DNA of 64,000 bases from JAYOEY01 sp038120295. Lineage in GTDB: Bacteria > Pseudomonadota > Alphaproteobacteria > MPNO01 > UBA2964. Positions 16,928-25,969 of the stretch are shown one piece after another. How positions within the stretch are numbered: the stretch's first letter is position 1; each line of letters starts with the position of its first letter. A program made the translations under genes and the position numbers. Location of the stretch: the NCBI GenBank assembly GCA_038120295.1, contig JAYOLL010000003.1, positions 1 through 64,000 of the forward strand, in the 5' to 3' direction. Under the pieces are notes generated by a model that was given only the letters and a program-made list of their open reading frames with translations, was not told the DNA's origin and made no database searches.

Positions 16928-17089
16928 TCCGCGATCTCCTGTGACGAGGTTGAACGGGGAAATTTTACCCCATCTGAATTCGGACCGCATCTCCGCTTCC
17001 CGGACTTGAGAATTCTCTTGTTTCCATGCCAATCTTTCGATGGACCCGGTCGGGGGATGGCCTCGCGCCGGTTTCTCATGGAGAACAGT

Positions 17090-18118
17090 ATGACCAGAAA
17101 ATTCGCGCTACTGGCAGGCGTATCCGCGCTCGCCGCGATCGCAGCTGTGCCCGCCGTAAAGGCTGACGCTGTCGCCGATTTCTACAAAGGCAAGAACATT
17201 ACGCTCATTATCCCGTACAGCGCCGGCGGTATGTACGGCATCAACGGGCGGATCATGTCGCGCTATATCGGCCGCCACATTCCGGGCAAGCCGAATGTTG
17301 TCGTGCAGCACATGACCGGCCAGGGCGGCACCAAGGGCGCCAATTATTTCTATAACGCTGCCGCCCAGGACGGGTCGGTGATCGCCGAACTTTCCAAGGA
17401 TCTGGCGGTCGCCCAGGTACTGCGCCCCGGTCGGGTCAAGTACGACGCACGGAAGATTCATTTCCTGGGCCGTATGCAGCCCTACGCTGCCGTTCTGATG
17501 GTCTGGCACACCCAGGGCATTAATACCGTCGAGGACGCCCGCAGGAAGCAGGTTATCGTGGCCAGTTCCGGCAAGTCGTCGCATGACTACATGGAGGCGT
17601 CTTTGCTGCGGCATTTCGCCGGGATGAAACTGAAATCCGTGACCGGCTACCGCGGCGCGGCCGGCATGTACAAGGCAATGGAATCGGGCGAGACCCATGC
17701 CCGGATCGGCGCCTGGAACAGCCTCAAGGCCGCCAAGCCCGACTGGCTGCGGGACAAGAAAGTCAGCATCGTGCTGCAGACCGGGCTCAAGAAACAGCCC
17801 GACCTCCCCAATATCCCGCTGATGCTGGATCTGATGCCGGACGGAGAAGCCAAAAAAATGGCCGAAGTCATGTCGCTTGGCGGTCCCGTCGGCTGGGGGC
17901 TGCAGGCCCCGCCGGGGACGCCCGCCGATCGGGTCGCTGCGCTGCGTACGGCGTTCGACAGGATGGTTGTCGACCCTGATTTCCTGGCGGAGATCAAGAA
18001 GCGAAATGTCGGCGGCGAAACCGCGACAGGCGCTGAGGTCGAGGGCTATATCAAGCGGACCTTCTCAATCTCGCCTGAACTGGTGAAGAAGATGCAGAAG
18101 ATCGCCGGTTTCAACTGA
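17090..18118 (+). CDS. Tripartite tricarboxylate transporter (TctC/Bug-type) substrate-binding protein 1
   Basis: A 342-residue periplasmic binding protein with a Sec signal peptide (KFALLAGVSALAAIAAVPAVKA). ATG 17090 is preferred over 17078 because GGAG ends 7 bases upstream. Family features are DFYKGKNITLIIPYSAGG, NVVVQHMTGQGGTKGANYFY and a late NIPLMLDL segment. TctC/Bug proteins capture carboxylates for TctAB permeases. No tctA or tctB gene occurs in the window. The next gene is a close paralog, and both end in the same terminator sequence. Confidence 0.85.
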   Translation: MTRKFALLAGVSALAAIAAVPAVKADAVADFYKGKNITLIIPYSAGGMYGINGRIMSRYIGRHIPGKPNVVVQHMTGQGGTKGANYFYNAAAQDGSVIAELSKDLAVAQVLRPGRVKYDARKIHFLGRMQPYAAVLMVWHTQGINTVEDARRKQVIVASSGKSSHDYMEASLLRHFAGMKLKSVTGYRGAAGMYKAMESGETHARIGAWNSLKAAKPDWLRDKKVSIVLQTGLKKQPDLPNIPLMLDLMPDGEAKKMAEVMSLGGPVGWGLQAPPGTPADRVAALRTAFDRMVVDPDFLAEIKKRNVGGETATGAEVEGYIKRTFSISPELVKKMQKIAGFN

Positions 18119-18144
18119 CCGGCGGATTGTTCTTGAATGCGAGA

Positions 18145-18170
18145 GGGCGGCGCCGCGGCGCCGCCCTTTT
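18145..18170 (+). terminator. Terminator after binding protein 1
   Basis: A perfect 11-bp GC stem (GGGCGGCGCCG and its complement, 18145-18166) with essentially no loop, followed by four T. The same palindrome recurs after binding protein 2 (19367). Confidence 0.75.
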
Positions 18171-18311
18171 CAGTCCGGGAACCCGCGATCCACGACCTTC
18201 CGAACAGGGCGCGCGCCTGCGCCGGGGTTGAACGCTCCCCCCCATCCATGCAAGCCTTTCTGTTCCATAAATTATGGAATTACGCAGATTCGGTTTAGCA
18301 GGGAGATGAAA

Positions 18312-19343
18312 ATGAAAAGGATCGCGCCAATTTTTGCAGGGGTTTCGGCTCTTGCCGCCGTTACTGTCGCGCCCATGGCCTCGGCCAGTTCGGTAGCGGA
18401 TTTCTACAAGGACCGGACCGTTACGCTGATCATTCCGTTCAGCGCCGGCGGCATGTACGGCATCAACGGCCGCATCATGTCGCGCTATATCGGTCGTCAC
18501 ATTCCCGGCAAGCCCAGCGTCGTGGTCCAGCATATGACCGGGCAGGGCGGCACCAAGGCGGCGAACTATTTCTACAACGCCGCCGCCAGGGATGGCGCAA
18601 TCATCGCCGAGCTGTCGAAGGATGTCGCCGTGGCGCAGGTGCTGCGGCCCAAGCGGGTCAAGTACGACGCCCGCAAGATCAATTTCCTCGGCCGGATGCA
18701 GCCCTATGCGGCCGTCCTGATGGTCTGGGGCAAGCTCGGCGTGAACAGCATCGAAGATGCGCGCAAGACCCAGGTGATCGTCGCCAATTCGGGCAAGTCG
18801 TCCCATTCCTATATGGAGGCAGCGCTTCTCCGTCACTTCACGGGCATGAAGCTCAAGCTGGTGACCGGATACCGCGGCGCCGCCGGCATGTACAAGGCGA
18901 TGGAATCGGGCGAGACCCATGCGCGGATCGGCGCCTGGAACAGCCTCAAGGCCGCCAAGCCCGACTGGCTGCGGGACAAGAAGGTTAGCGTCGTCGTGCA
19001 GACCGGCCTCACCAAACAGCCGGATCTTCCCAACGTTCCGCTCATGCTCGATCTGATGCCCAACGCCGAAGCCAGGAAGATGGCAGAGGTCATGTCGCTG
19101 GGCGGTCCGGTCGGCTGGGGCCTGTCGGCGCCTCCGGGCGTGCCGCAGGCGCGCGTTGCCGCGTTGCGCGCCGCCTTCGACAAGATGGTCGTCGATCCCG
19201 ATTTCCTTGCTGAAATCAAGAAGCGCGGCGTTGGCGGCAAGACCGCAACCGGCGCCGAGGTCCAGGGCTATATCAACCAGACCTTCGATGTGCCGGCCGA
19301 CCTGATCAAGAAGATGCAGAAGATCGCCGGCTTTAAAAGCTGA
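18312..19343 (+). CDS. TctC/Bug-type substrate-binding protein 2 (paralog of 17090-18118)
   Basis: A 343-residue exported binding protein, aligned without gaps to its upstream neighbour over most of its length. For example, the RIGAWNSLKAAKPDWLRDKK and MSLGGPVGWGL blocks are identical. The signal peptide is APIFAGVSALAAVTVAPMASA. ATG 18312 is preferred over ATG 18306 because GGGAG ends 6 bases before it. It has its own gap and terminator. Divergence is concentrated in the signal peptide and some surface segments, as expected of a recent duplicate with possibly shifted ligand. Confidence 0.85.
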   Translation: MKRIAPIFAGVSALAAVTVAPMASASSVADFYKDRTVTLIIPFSAGGMYGINGRIMSRYIGRHIPGKPSVVVQHMTGQGGTKAANYFYNAAARDGAIIAELSKDVAVAQVLRPKRVKYDARKINFLGRMQPYAAVLMVWGKLGVNSIEDARKTQVIVANSGKSSHSYMEAALLRHFTGMKLKLVTGYRGAAGMYKAMESGETHARIGAWNSLKAAKPDWLRDKKVSVVVQTGLTKQPDLPNVPLMLDLMPNAEARKMAEVMSLGGPVGWGLSAPPGVPQARVAALRAAFDKMVVDPDFLAEIKKRGVGGKTATGAEVQGYINQTFDVPADLIKKMQKIAGFKS

Positions 19344-19366
19344 ACGGGCTTCTATCCATAAACAAA

Positions 19367-19397
19367 GGGCGGCGCCGCGGCGCCGCCCTTTTTCTTT
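19367..19397. terminator. Bidirectional terminator between binding proteins 2 and 3
   Basis: The same palindromic stem as at 18145 (19367-19388) is followed by a T-rich tail for the plus strand, and preceded by AAACAAA serving the convergent gene on the minus strand. Confidence 0.75.
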
Positions 19398-19413
19398 TGA
19401 TGCGCGCTTTTGG

Positions 19414-20448
19414 TTACTTCGCGCCGACCGCCTTGCGGGCGAGGGCGACGATTTCCTTCGGCGTGTTCAGAAGGTTTTCGAGAACCGGCTCAAGCGACTG
19501 ACCGGTCGCCGGGTCGATCTCGATATGGCGCGCCTTTGCGGTGCTCAGGAATTCCGGATCCTTGACCGCCTTGTCGAACGAGGCACGCAGCCCGTCGAGC
19601 AGGTGTTTCGGGAATTTCGGCGGAACAGAAATGGACCGGCCGAACGGCGCCGCAGCGGAGGTGATGTCGAGCACTGCCTTGGTCCTGGCATCCTTGGCGT
19701 AGTCGCGCATCAGCGGCACGTTGGGAAGGTCCCTGGCTTTGGTCATGCCGACCTGGACGATCGGGACATATTTCCCTTCCTGGATCATCTTGAACTTGCG
19801 GGCCTTGATGCTGATCCAGGACGTCATCGTCGCCTCGACCTCGCCCTGTTCTACGGCCAGAGCGACCTTGCCGGTGCTCTTGTAGCCAATGACCCGCTTG
19901 AACTTGGTGCCCACGAAAGTGTTCATTAGCGCCGTGTTCAGCCCGCCCTGCGCCAGCGGGCCGGTGAGGCCGATGACGAGTTCGTCTTTAAACAGGTCGT
20001 CGAATTTTTTTACTTTGGCTGTATGCCAGGCCATGACGACCGGGTTGGCGGGAACCATGACGCCGACCCATTTGAAGTTACGGGCGTCGTACTTGACCTT
20101 GTTGGGCCGCAGGAGCTGGGCCACCGCGACATAGTCGGAAATCATCTGGACGGTGGAGCCGTCGCGCGGGCCGGCATTGTACATGTAATTGGCGGCCTTC
20201 AGCCCGCCGCCGCCCGGCATGAACTGGCAGACGACGTTGGGGTTGCCCGGCGTGTACTTGGCCAGGTATTTGACGATCTGGCGGCAATAGACCGCATAGC
20301 CGCCGCCCGGGCCGTAGCCGACGACGATCTTGAGCTGCTTGCCCTTGTAGAATTCCTCGACGGCATCGGCCGACGCGCCTGTCGTCGTGGCGCCGAACGC
20401 CAGCGCCGCCGCGCCGAGACCGATCATGTGTTTTGCAATACGGTTCAT
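19414..20448 (-). CDS. TctC/Bug-type substrate-binding protein 3 (divergent)
   Basis: A 344-residue protein with a signal peptide (MIGLGAAALAFGATTTGASA), EEFYKGKQLKIVVGYGPGGG and NVVCQFMPGGGGLKAANYMY. It is clearly in the same family as the two proteins upstream but with many substitutions. It carries a Cys pair (YCRQIV, NVVCQF) absent from them, perhaps a disulfide in the periplasm. It is convergent with binding protein 2. Ligand unknown. Confidence 0.82.
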   Translation of the reverse strand: MNRIAKHMIGLGAAALAFGATTTGASADAVEEFYKGKQLKIVVGYGPGGGYAVYCRQIVKYLAKYTPGNPNVVCQFMPGGGGLKAANYMYNAGPRDGSTVQMISDYVAVAQLLRPNKVKYDARNFKWVGVMVPANPVVMAWHTAKVKKFDDLFKDELVIGLTGPLAQGGLNTALMNTFVGTKFKRVIGYKSTGKVALAVEQGEVEATMTSWISIKARKFKMIQEGKYVPIVQVGMTKARDLPNVPLMRDYAKDARTKAVLDITSAAAPFGRSISVPPKFPKHLLDGLRASFDKAVKDPEFLSTAKARHIEIDPATGQSLEPVLENLLNTPKEIVALARKAVGAK

Positions 20449-20545
20449 GTTTGTGTCCTTTCAGATGAGGTAAGCCCGACCGTTCGCCCGGCCGGATGGC
20501 GAGAAAAAACCACGGAAACCGCCATGCGGCAAGCGAAAGCTGGCG

Positions 20546-21844
20546 TCAGGATTCGCCGAAGACGCGCTCGAAAATCCGGTCGACGTTCTTCGTGTGATAG
20601 CCGAGATCGAACATTTCGGTCAGCGTGGCGTCGTCGATCTGTGCGGAGACTTCCGGGTCCGCTTTCAGTCCGCTCAGGAAATCGGCGCCCTCTTCCCAGA
20701 CTTTCATGGCGTTGCGCTGAACCGCGGCGTATGAGGCCTCGCGGCTCATACCTGCCTGGGTAAGCGCCAGCAGCACGCGCTGCGAGAACACCAGCCCGCC
20801 GAGCGAGTCCAGATTGCGCTGCATCATGTCGGGATAGACCAGCAGCTTTTCGATCACGCCGGTCATGCGGGCCAGGGCGAAATCGAGCGTTACCGTCGCG
20901 TCAGGGCCGATCATGCGCTCGACCGAGCTATGAGAGATGTCGCGCTCGTGCCACAGCGCCACGTTCTCCATCGCCGGGGTAACGGCGGCGCGGACGATCC
21001 GGGCCAGGCCTGTGATGTTTTCGGTCAGCACCGGGTTGCGCTTGTGCGGCATCGCCGACGAGCCCTTCTGGCCAGGCGAGAAATACTCTTCCGCCTCGCG
21101 CAGCTCCGTGCGCTGCATGTGGCGGATTTCCACCGCCAGTCGTTCCAGTGAGCTGGCGACCACGCCCAGCGTGGCGAAAAACGCCGCATGCCGGTCGCGG
21201 GGGATGACCTGGGTCGAGACCGGTTCCGGTGTGAGCCCCATCTTTGCCGCGACATGTTCCTCGACACGCGGATCGATATTGGCGAACGTGCCGACCGCGC
21301 CGGAGATCGCGCAGGTTGCGATTTCCGCCCGCGCGGCTTCCAGACGTTCCCGGTTGCGGGCGAACTCGGCGTAATGGCCGGCCAGTTTGACGCCGAATGT
21401 CGTCGGCTCCGCGTGAATGCCGTGGCTGCGTCCGATGCAGATCGTGTCCTTGTGTTCCAGCGCGCGTTTCTTCAGCGCTGCCAGTAACGCATCGACGTCT
21501 TCCAGCAGGATATCGGCGGCCTGGGACAGCTGGACCGCGAGGCAGGTATCCAGCACGTCGGACGAGGTCATGCCCTGATGCACGAAGCGGGCCTCGTCGC
21601 CCACATGCTCTGCGAGGTTGGTCAGGAAGGCGATGACGTCATGCTTGGTCTCGCGTTCGATCTCGTCGATCCGGTCGATCTCCCACTTGCCGCGATCCCA
21701 GACGGCTTTCGCGGCGTCCTTCGGGATCACGCCCAGCTCGGCCTGCGCGTCACAGGCATGGGCCTCGATCTCGAACCAGATGCGGAATTTGTTCTCGGGT
21801 TCCCAGATGGCGACCATCGGGGCGCGGGCATAGCGGGGAATCAT
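20546..21844 (-). CDS. purB: Adenylosuccinate lyase
   Basis: Cleaves fumarate from SAICAR and adenylosuccinate, in the last shared steps of purine synthesis. The 432-residue protein holds the superfamily signature GSSAMPHKRNP (about residues 260-270), the SHGIHAEPTTFG motif and HQGMTSSDVLDT. Start ATG 21844 (MIPRYARAPM) is the family N-terminus. The further upstream codons are not. It is unlinked to the purC-L block but in the same window. Confidence 0.97.
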   Translation of the reverse strand: MIPRYARAPMVAIWEPENKFRIWFEIEAHACDAQAELGVIPKDAAKAVWDRGKWEIDRIDEIERETKHDVIAFLTNLAEHVGDEARFVHQGMTSSDVLDTCLAVQLSQAADILLEDVDALLAALKKRALEHKDTICIGRSHGIHAEPTTFGVKLAGHYAEFARNRERLEAARAEIATCAISGAVGTFANIDPRVEEHVAAKMGLTPEPVSTQVIPRDRHAAFFATLGVVASSLERLAVEIRHMQRTELREAEEYFSPGQKGSSAMPHKRNPVLTENITGLARIVRAAVTPAMENVALWHERDISHSSVERMIGPDATVTLDFALARMTGVIEKLLVYPDMMQRNLDSLGGLVFSQRVLLALTQAGMSREASYAAVQRNAMKVWEEGADFLSGLKADPEVSAQIDDATLTEMFDLGYHTKNVDRIFERVFGES

Positions 21845-21938
21845 CGGAAAATCGGTCCATCCATATATAATTGTCGGTCGCGGTTTAGCAGGATCGGCGT
21901 ATTGTGGGTAGGGGAGCGACCGAATCGGAGACAAGACC

Positions 21939-23282
21939 ATTTCCTACGACCCGAAGACAATCCGGCTGCTGACGTTTCACGACGCCGTTGCGGCCTTTCG
22001 AAGCGGCACGAAATCGCCGCGTGACTATCTGGAGCGTTGCATCGAGACCATCGAGGCCCGCGAGCCCGAAATCCGGGCCTTTGCCGCAATCGATCTGGAA
22101 GCGGCGCGCACGATGGCGGATGAGGCGTCGGCGCGATATCGCGATGGAGCGCCGCTGTCGGCGGTGGACGGGATGCCGGTGGGCATCAAGGACCTGTTCC
22201 GCACCAGCGATCTCCCAACCGGACTCGGCAGTCCGCTTTACGAGGACAGGACGCATTATCTCGATTCCGCGCATGTCTGGGCGCTACGCCGAGGCGGCGC
22301 GGTCATCGTCGGCAAGACAACCGTGCCGGAACTCGGATCCGGCACGCCGCCGCCGACACGAAACCCGTTCGATCCCGAGCGCACGGCAGGCGCATCGTCG
22401 AGCGGGTCGGCCGCGGCGGTCGGCGCCGCCATGCTGCCGGTTGCGACCGCGAGTCAGGGCAGGGGGTCGATTCTGCGGCCGGCAAGTTTTTGCGCAAATG
22501 TCGCGCTGAAACCGACCTTCGGCGCGCTGCATTGCGGAGGGCTGATGTGGCGCTCACCGTCCTACGGCGTGCTTGGGGTCCATGCTGGCGGCATTGAGGA
22601 TTGCTGGATCACGGCGCACCACATCGCGGCGACGGTAGGTGGCGATCCCGGCTATCCAGGCCTGTTCGGCCCGCCGGAGATGGAAGACGCCGTGAAACCG
22701 TCCCGTCTCGTACGGCTGGAGACCGCCGGTTGGCGGAACGCCCAGCCGCTGGCGAAGGACCGGTTCGAGACCTGGCTGGAAAGCCTGCAATCCGAAGGCG
22801 TCGAAATCGTCGGGCGGAAAGACGAACCGGCGGTGGAGAAGTTCGAGGAGGCGCTGGCGACGATCCCCGATTTCCGCTCCGCGCTTGCCGCCTGGGAGAT
22901 CAAGTGGCCGGCTGTCGCCATCGTCGAGAAGGAAGGAAACGGCGTTTCCGCCGATCTCGCCAAACGGCTGGGGGAAGCGGATTCCATCGGGCTCGACGAT
23001 TACCGCCGTGCGCTTGCCGCGCTTGGCGGGCTCAGACGCGATTTCGCCCGGTTCGAGGATTACGCCGACGGGTTCGTTACGCTCTGTGCGCCGACAGCGC
23101 CGCCCTATTACCCCGACACCGGCGATTCGGTGTTCGGCGACGTCTCGTCCTGCCTCGGCGCCCCGGCCTGGAGCCTGCCGCTCCTGGAAGACCGCGCCCT
23201 GCCGATGGGCGTGCAGCTCATGGGGATGCCGCACCGGGATTACGAGATGGGGCGGATCGGGCGCTGGATGCTGGGGCGGTGA
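21939..23282 (+). CDS. Amidase-signature family hydrolase; no standard start codon
   Basis: Homology-like sequence begins at SYDPKTIRLLTFHDAV. The frame is open from just after TAG 21909-21911, yet it has no ATG, GTG or TTG before ATG 22113, which would cut off about 58 conserved-looking residues. ATT 21939 lies 8 bases after GGAG (21927-21930) and is the best candidate. An ATG-to-AAG loss at 21933 is another possibility. Catalytic features include GIKDLF (Lys), AGASSSGSAAAVGAA and the GRGSILRPASF serine loop. Amidases of this class hydrolyse C-N amides. The substrate is unknown. Length from 21939 is 447 residues, in the family range. Confidence 0.75.
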   Translation: MSYDPKTIRLLTFHDAVAAFRSGTKSPRDYLERCIETIEAREPEIRAFAAIDLEAARTMADEASARYRDGAPLSAVDGMPVGIKDLFRTSDLPTGLGSPLYEDRTHYLDSAHVWALRRGGAVIVGKTTVPELGSGTPPPTRNPFDPERTAGASSSGSAAAVGAAMLPVATASQGRGSILRPASFCANVALKPTFGALHCGGLMWRSPSYGVLGVHAGGIEDCWITAHHIAATVGGDPGYPGLFGPPEMEDAVKPSRLVRLETAGWRNAQPLAKDRFETWLESLQSEGVEIVGRKDEPAVEKFEEALATIPDFRSALAAWEIKWPAVAIVEKEGNGVSADLAKRLGEADSIGLDDYRRALAALGGLRRDFARFEDYADGFVTLCAPTAPPYYPDTGDSVFGDVSSCLGAPAWSLPLLEDRALPMGVQLMGMPHRDYEMGRIGRWMLGR

Positions 23283-23298
23283 AGGAGCTGACGAATTT

Positions 23299-24186
23299 TT
23301 AGTCGGTTCCGCTGACGCCCTCGATAAAGGCATGCAGCAATGCGTTGAATGCCCTCGGGTGTTCCCGGTAGCTGAAATGTCCCGCCTCGTTGATCACGGA
23401 GAACTGCGCCCGCCGTTCGCGAGCCGCGATCAGGTCGAACAGGGCGCGCCCCATATCAACCGGCGCCGTCGGGTCGTTATAGCCCCAGATCAGTTGCGTT
23501 GGGCGGTTGATCCCGGTGTCGCGGAGCCAGGCGAACATGTCCATCTTGTCGCGCGCGAGCCCTGGCATGAACCGGGTCGTACGGAGACCTTCCACCGCCA
23601 TCTTTGTCCACGCCTCTATGTAAGCCGGTCTTTCTGCGATCTCGACCATCGCATTGATCCAGTCATCGGATACGTGCGCCGGACTGTAGGAGTAATGTTC
23701 GGCGATCCAGCGTTGCGTTTCCGCAGAGCGAGGCTCTCCCGGTGGATTGGCCAGCACGATCTCGTTGAGCCCGATACCCGGCGCTCCCGAATTGCTGTCG
23801 ATGATCGTGCAGGTGGCGACCAGATCCGGGCGTTTCTGGGTCATCCGGCAAACGAGGTATCCGCCCCGCGAATGTCCCGCGACGTGCACGTTCTTCAGCC
23901 CGAGTTCGTCCATCGTCTTGCAGGCATGCCGGACGGTTGCGGCCATCGTGTAGTCTTCATCGGATTTAGGGCAGTCGGAATAGCCCTGACCGATCTTGTC
24001 GATGGCGAATACATGGTACCTTTCCGCCAGGGCATCGAAATTGAGTGACCAGTCGAGGGCCGAGTCTGCGAGTTCTCCCGACCCGAAATTGCCGCCATGA
24101 AACAGGACGAGGATCGGACCCGATCCCCTCTCGTAATAGGCGGTTTCGATTCCGCCGACATCGATGGATTTCCGAAATTCCTGCAT
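23299..24186 (-). CDS. Alpha/beta hydrolase (MhpC/BphD-like)
   Basis: A 295-residue alpha/beta hydrolase. Oxyanion motif LFHGGNFG, nucleophile elbow AGHSRGGYL (Ser about residue 108), acid in WGYNDPTAP, and His in EAGHFSYREHP. Start ATG 24186 (MQEFRKSID). This subfamily includes meta-cleavage product hydrolases of aromatic catabolism, but also esterases and haloperoxidases. Convergent with the amidase and divergent from the second purC gene. Confidence 0.85.
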   Translation of the reverse strand: MQEFRKSIDVGGIETAYYERGSGPILVLFHGGNFGSGELADSALDWSLNFDALAERYHVFAIDKIGQGYSDCPKSDEDYTMAATVRHACKTMDELGLKNVHVAGHSRGGYLVCRMTQKRPDLVATCTIIDSNSGAPGIGLNEIVLANPPGEPRSAETQRWIAEHYSYSPAHVSDDWINAMVEIAERPAYIEAWTKMAVEGLRTTRFMPGLARDKMDMFAWLRDTGINRPTQLIWGYNDPTAPVDMGRALFDLIAARERRAQFSVINEAGHFSYREHPRAFNALLHAFIEGVSGTD

Positions 24187-24340
24187 TGAGCCGTCCCCCC
24201 GGTCGCTATGGTCACGGTTCCTATTCTTTCCGGTATTTCCCTGTCGTACAATGGCCGCTCCGGCGACGGTCAACGATTCGACCGCGACGGATTACAAAAG
24301 AAATGCAGTTCGCTATCCGCTGAACCAGAGGCCGAGTTTC

Positions 24341-25327
24341 ATGACCGACCCCGCAGAGATCGCCGCCGCCTGCCTGACGGATGCACGGTTCGACGAGCTG
24401 CCGGATTTCTATCAGGGCAAGGTGCGCGATTCCTATGACCTGCCGGACGGGCGCCGCGTGATGGTCGCGACCGACCGGCAGTCGGCGTTCGACAAGGTGC
24501 TGGCGGCGGTGCCGTTCAAGGGGCAGGTGCTGAACGAGACGGCGCGCTTCTGGTTCGAGCAGACAGTGGATATCTGCCCCAACCATGTGATCGACTATCC
24601 CGACCCGAATGTCGTCGTCGCACGCCGGCTCGATATGCTGCCGGTCGAAATGGTCGTGCGGGACTACATTACAGGTTCCACCGATACCTCGATCTGGCCG
24701 ATGTATGCGCGCGGCGAGCGCACGCTCTATGGCCTTGAGTTCCCGGACGGGCTGATCAAGAACGCCAGGCTGCCCGAAACGATCCTGACGCCCACCACGA
24801 AGGCGGCGCATGGCGAGCACGATGAACCGATCACGCCGGCGGAAATCGTCGGGCGCGGCCTGCTCAGCCAGGAACGCTGGGACGAGCTGGCCCGTATCAG
24901 CCTCGCCCTGTTTGCGCGCGGGCGGGAGATCGCAGCAAAGAACGGGCTGATCCTGGTCGATACAAAGTACGAGTTCGGGGTGGATAAGGAAGGCCGGATT
25001 ACTCTGGCCGACGAGGTACACACGCCTGATTCCAGCCGCTACTGGATCGCTTCCAGCTATGCAGAGCGGCATGCGCGCGGAGAAGAACCGGAGAGCCTCG
25101 ACAAGGAGTTCCTGAGGCTCTGGGTTGCCGCGCGCTGTGATCCCTACAAGGATCCCATTCCCGACATTCCGCCGGAAACGCTGATCGAATTCAGCAACCG
25201 CTATATCCACCTGTTCGAGCAGGTCACCGGTAAGACGTTTGAAAAACCCCCAACGGACCGCCCGGTCCGCGAGCGCGTGCGGGAAAACCTTGCGAAGGCG
25301 TTCCCGGAGTATTTTGCCGCGGGCTGA
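24341..25327 (+). CDS. purC: SAICAR synthetase, long type (second copy)
   Basis: A 328-residue SAICAR synthetase of the longer lineage, unlike the 252-residue enzyme at 13181. Marks: FYQGKVRDSYDL (residues about 26-37), VATDRQSAFDKVLAAVPFKG, VRDYITGSTDTSIWP and LVDTKYEFGVD...LADEVHTPDSSRYW. Start ATG 24341 (MTDPAEIAA) fits the family. The open frame continues upstream without similarity. Both forms coexist in some alphaproteobacteria. Which one carries the main flux is not visible. Confidence 0.95.
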   Translation: MTDPAEIAAACLTDARFDELPDFYQGKVRDSYDLPDGRRVMVATDRQSAFDKVLAAVPFKGQVLNETARFWFEQTVDICPNHVIDYPDPNVVVARRLDMLPVEMVVRDYITGSTDTSIWPMYARGERTLYGLEFPDGLIKNARLPETILTPTTKAAHGEHDEPITPAEIVGRGLLSQERWDELARISLALFARGREIAAKNGLILVDTKYEFGVDKEGRITLADEVHTPDSSRYWIASSYAERHARGEEPESLDKEFLRLWVAARCDPYKDPIPDIPPETLIEFSNRYIHLFEQVTGKTFEKPPTDRPVRERVRENLAKAFPEYFAAG

Positions 25328-25333
25328 TCCGGT

Positions 25334-25969
25334 TCATACCTCCGGCATGCGGGCGACGATGTGGAAGATGTGCCAGTGCTTCTCGGTTCCGCGCGGGGTC
25401 GTGCTGTCGTCCTCTTCCTCGCGAAAATATTCGACATCGAGCGTGTTCAGCATTGCCTCCACGCCGTCGCGGGTGAAAAACGTCATGCCCGGTCGGCCCA
25501 CCCAGCTGTCCCGGTCGCCGTAAAGCTGGCAGCTCACACGTCCGCCCGGCATCAGTGACGACAGAATTCTGTCCCACAGGTCGGGGAAATCGGCGGGCTC
25601 AACGAGCGGCAACGCGAAGGATGAGTTAACCAGCATCCGTTCCGGCAGCTCGACCGTTTCGAACCGCGCGGTCGCCGTTTCGAGTTGCTCGTCGTTCTGC
25701 AGGTGTTCGCGGACTTCCCGCCGTTCGCGCAGCCCGTCCAGCGCATCCTGCTCGGCATCGATGGCGAGCACCTGCCAGCCCCGCCGGATGATTTCCACCG
25801 TGTCCCGCCCGTTGCCGCAACCGAGATCGGCGGCGAGTTTTCGTTCCGGCGCAATATTCTCCTCATCAAACCGGTCGAGCGCATAGATCAGCGTGTCGCG
25901 CGGCGGCCGGGCGCCTGTCTTTGCGTAATAGTCCCGCCAGCTTCCGGCGGCTGAATCCGGATCGGTCAC
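25334..25969 (-). CDS. Class I SAM-dependent methyltransferase (TehB-like)
   Basis: A 211-residue methyltransferase with the SAM-binding motif LAADLGCGNGRDT (about residues 46-58) and the next acidic strand end VLAIDAEQDAL. The GTG start at 25969-25967 overlaps the TGA of the upstream cupin gene (25968-25966), so the two are translationally coupled. Small methyltransferases of this shape act on small molecules, including tellurite or thiopurines. Substrate unknown. Confidence 0.8.
   Translation of the reverse strand: MTDPDSAAGSWRDYYAKTGARPPRDTLIYALDRFDEENIAPERKLAADLGCGNGRDTVEIIRRGWQVLAIDAEQDALDGLRERREVREHLQNDEQLETATARFETVELPERMLVNSSFALPLVEPADFPDLWDRILSSLMPGGRVSCQLYGDRDSWVGRPGMTFFTRDGVEAMLNTLDVEYFREEEDDSTTPRGTEKHWHIFHIVARMPEV

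Noticed and set aside
15944..17077. Long open frame running antisense through the FAD-oxidoreductase gene before the start of binding protein 1
   Set aside because: The signal peptide and family sequence begin at ATG 17090; the upstream portion lies antisense to a clear flavoprotein gene and its composition reflects GC-rich antisense reading.
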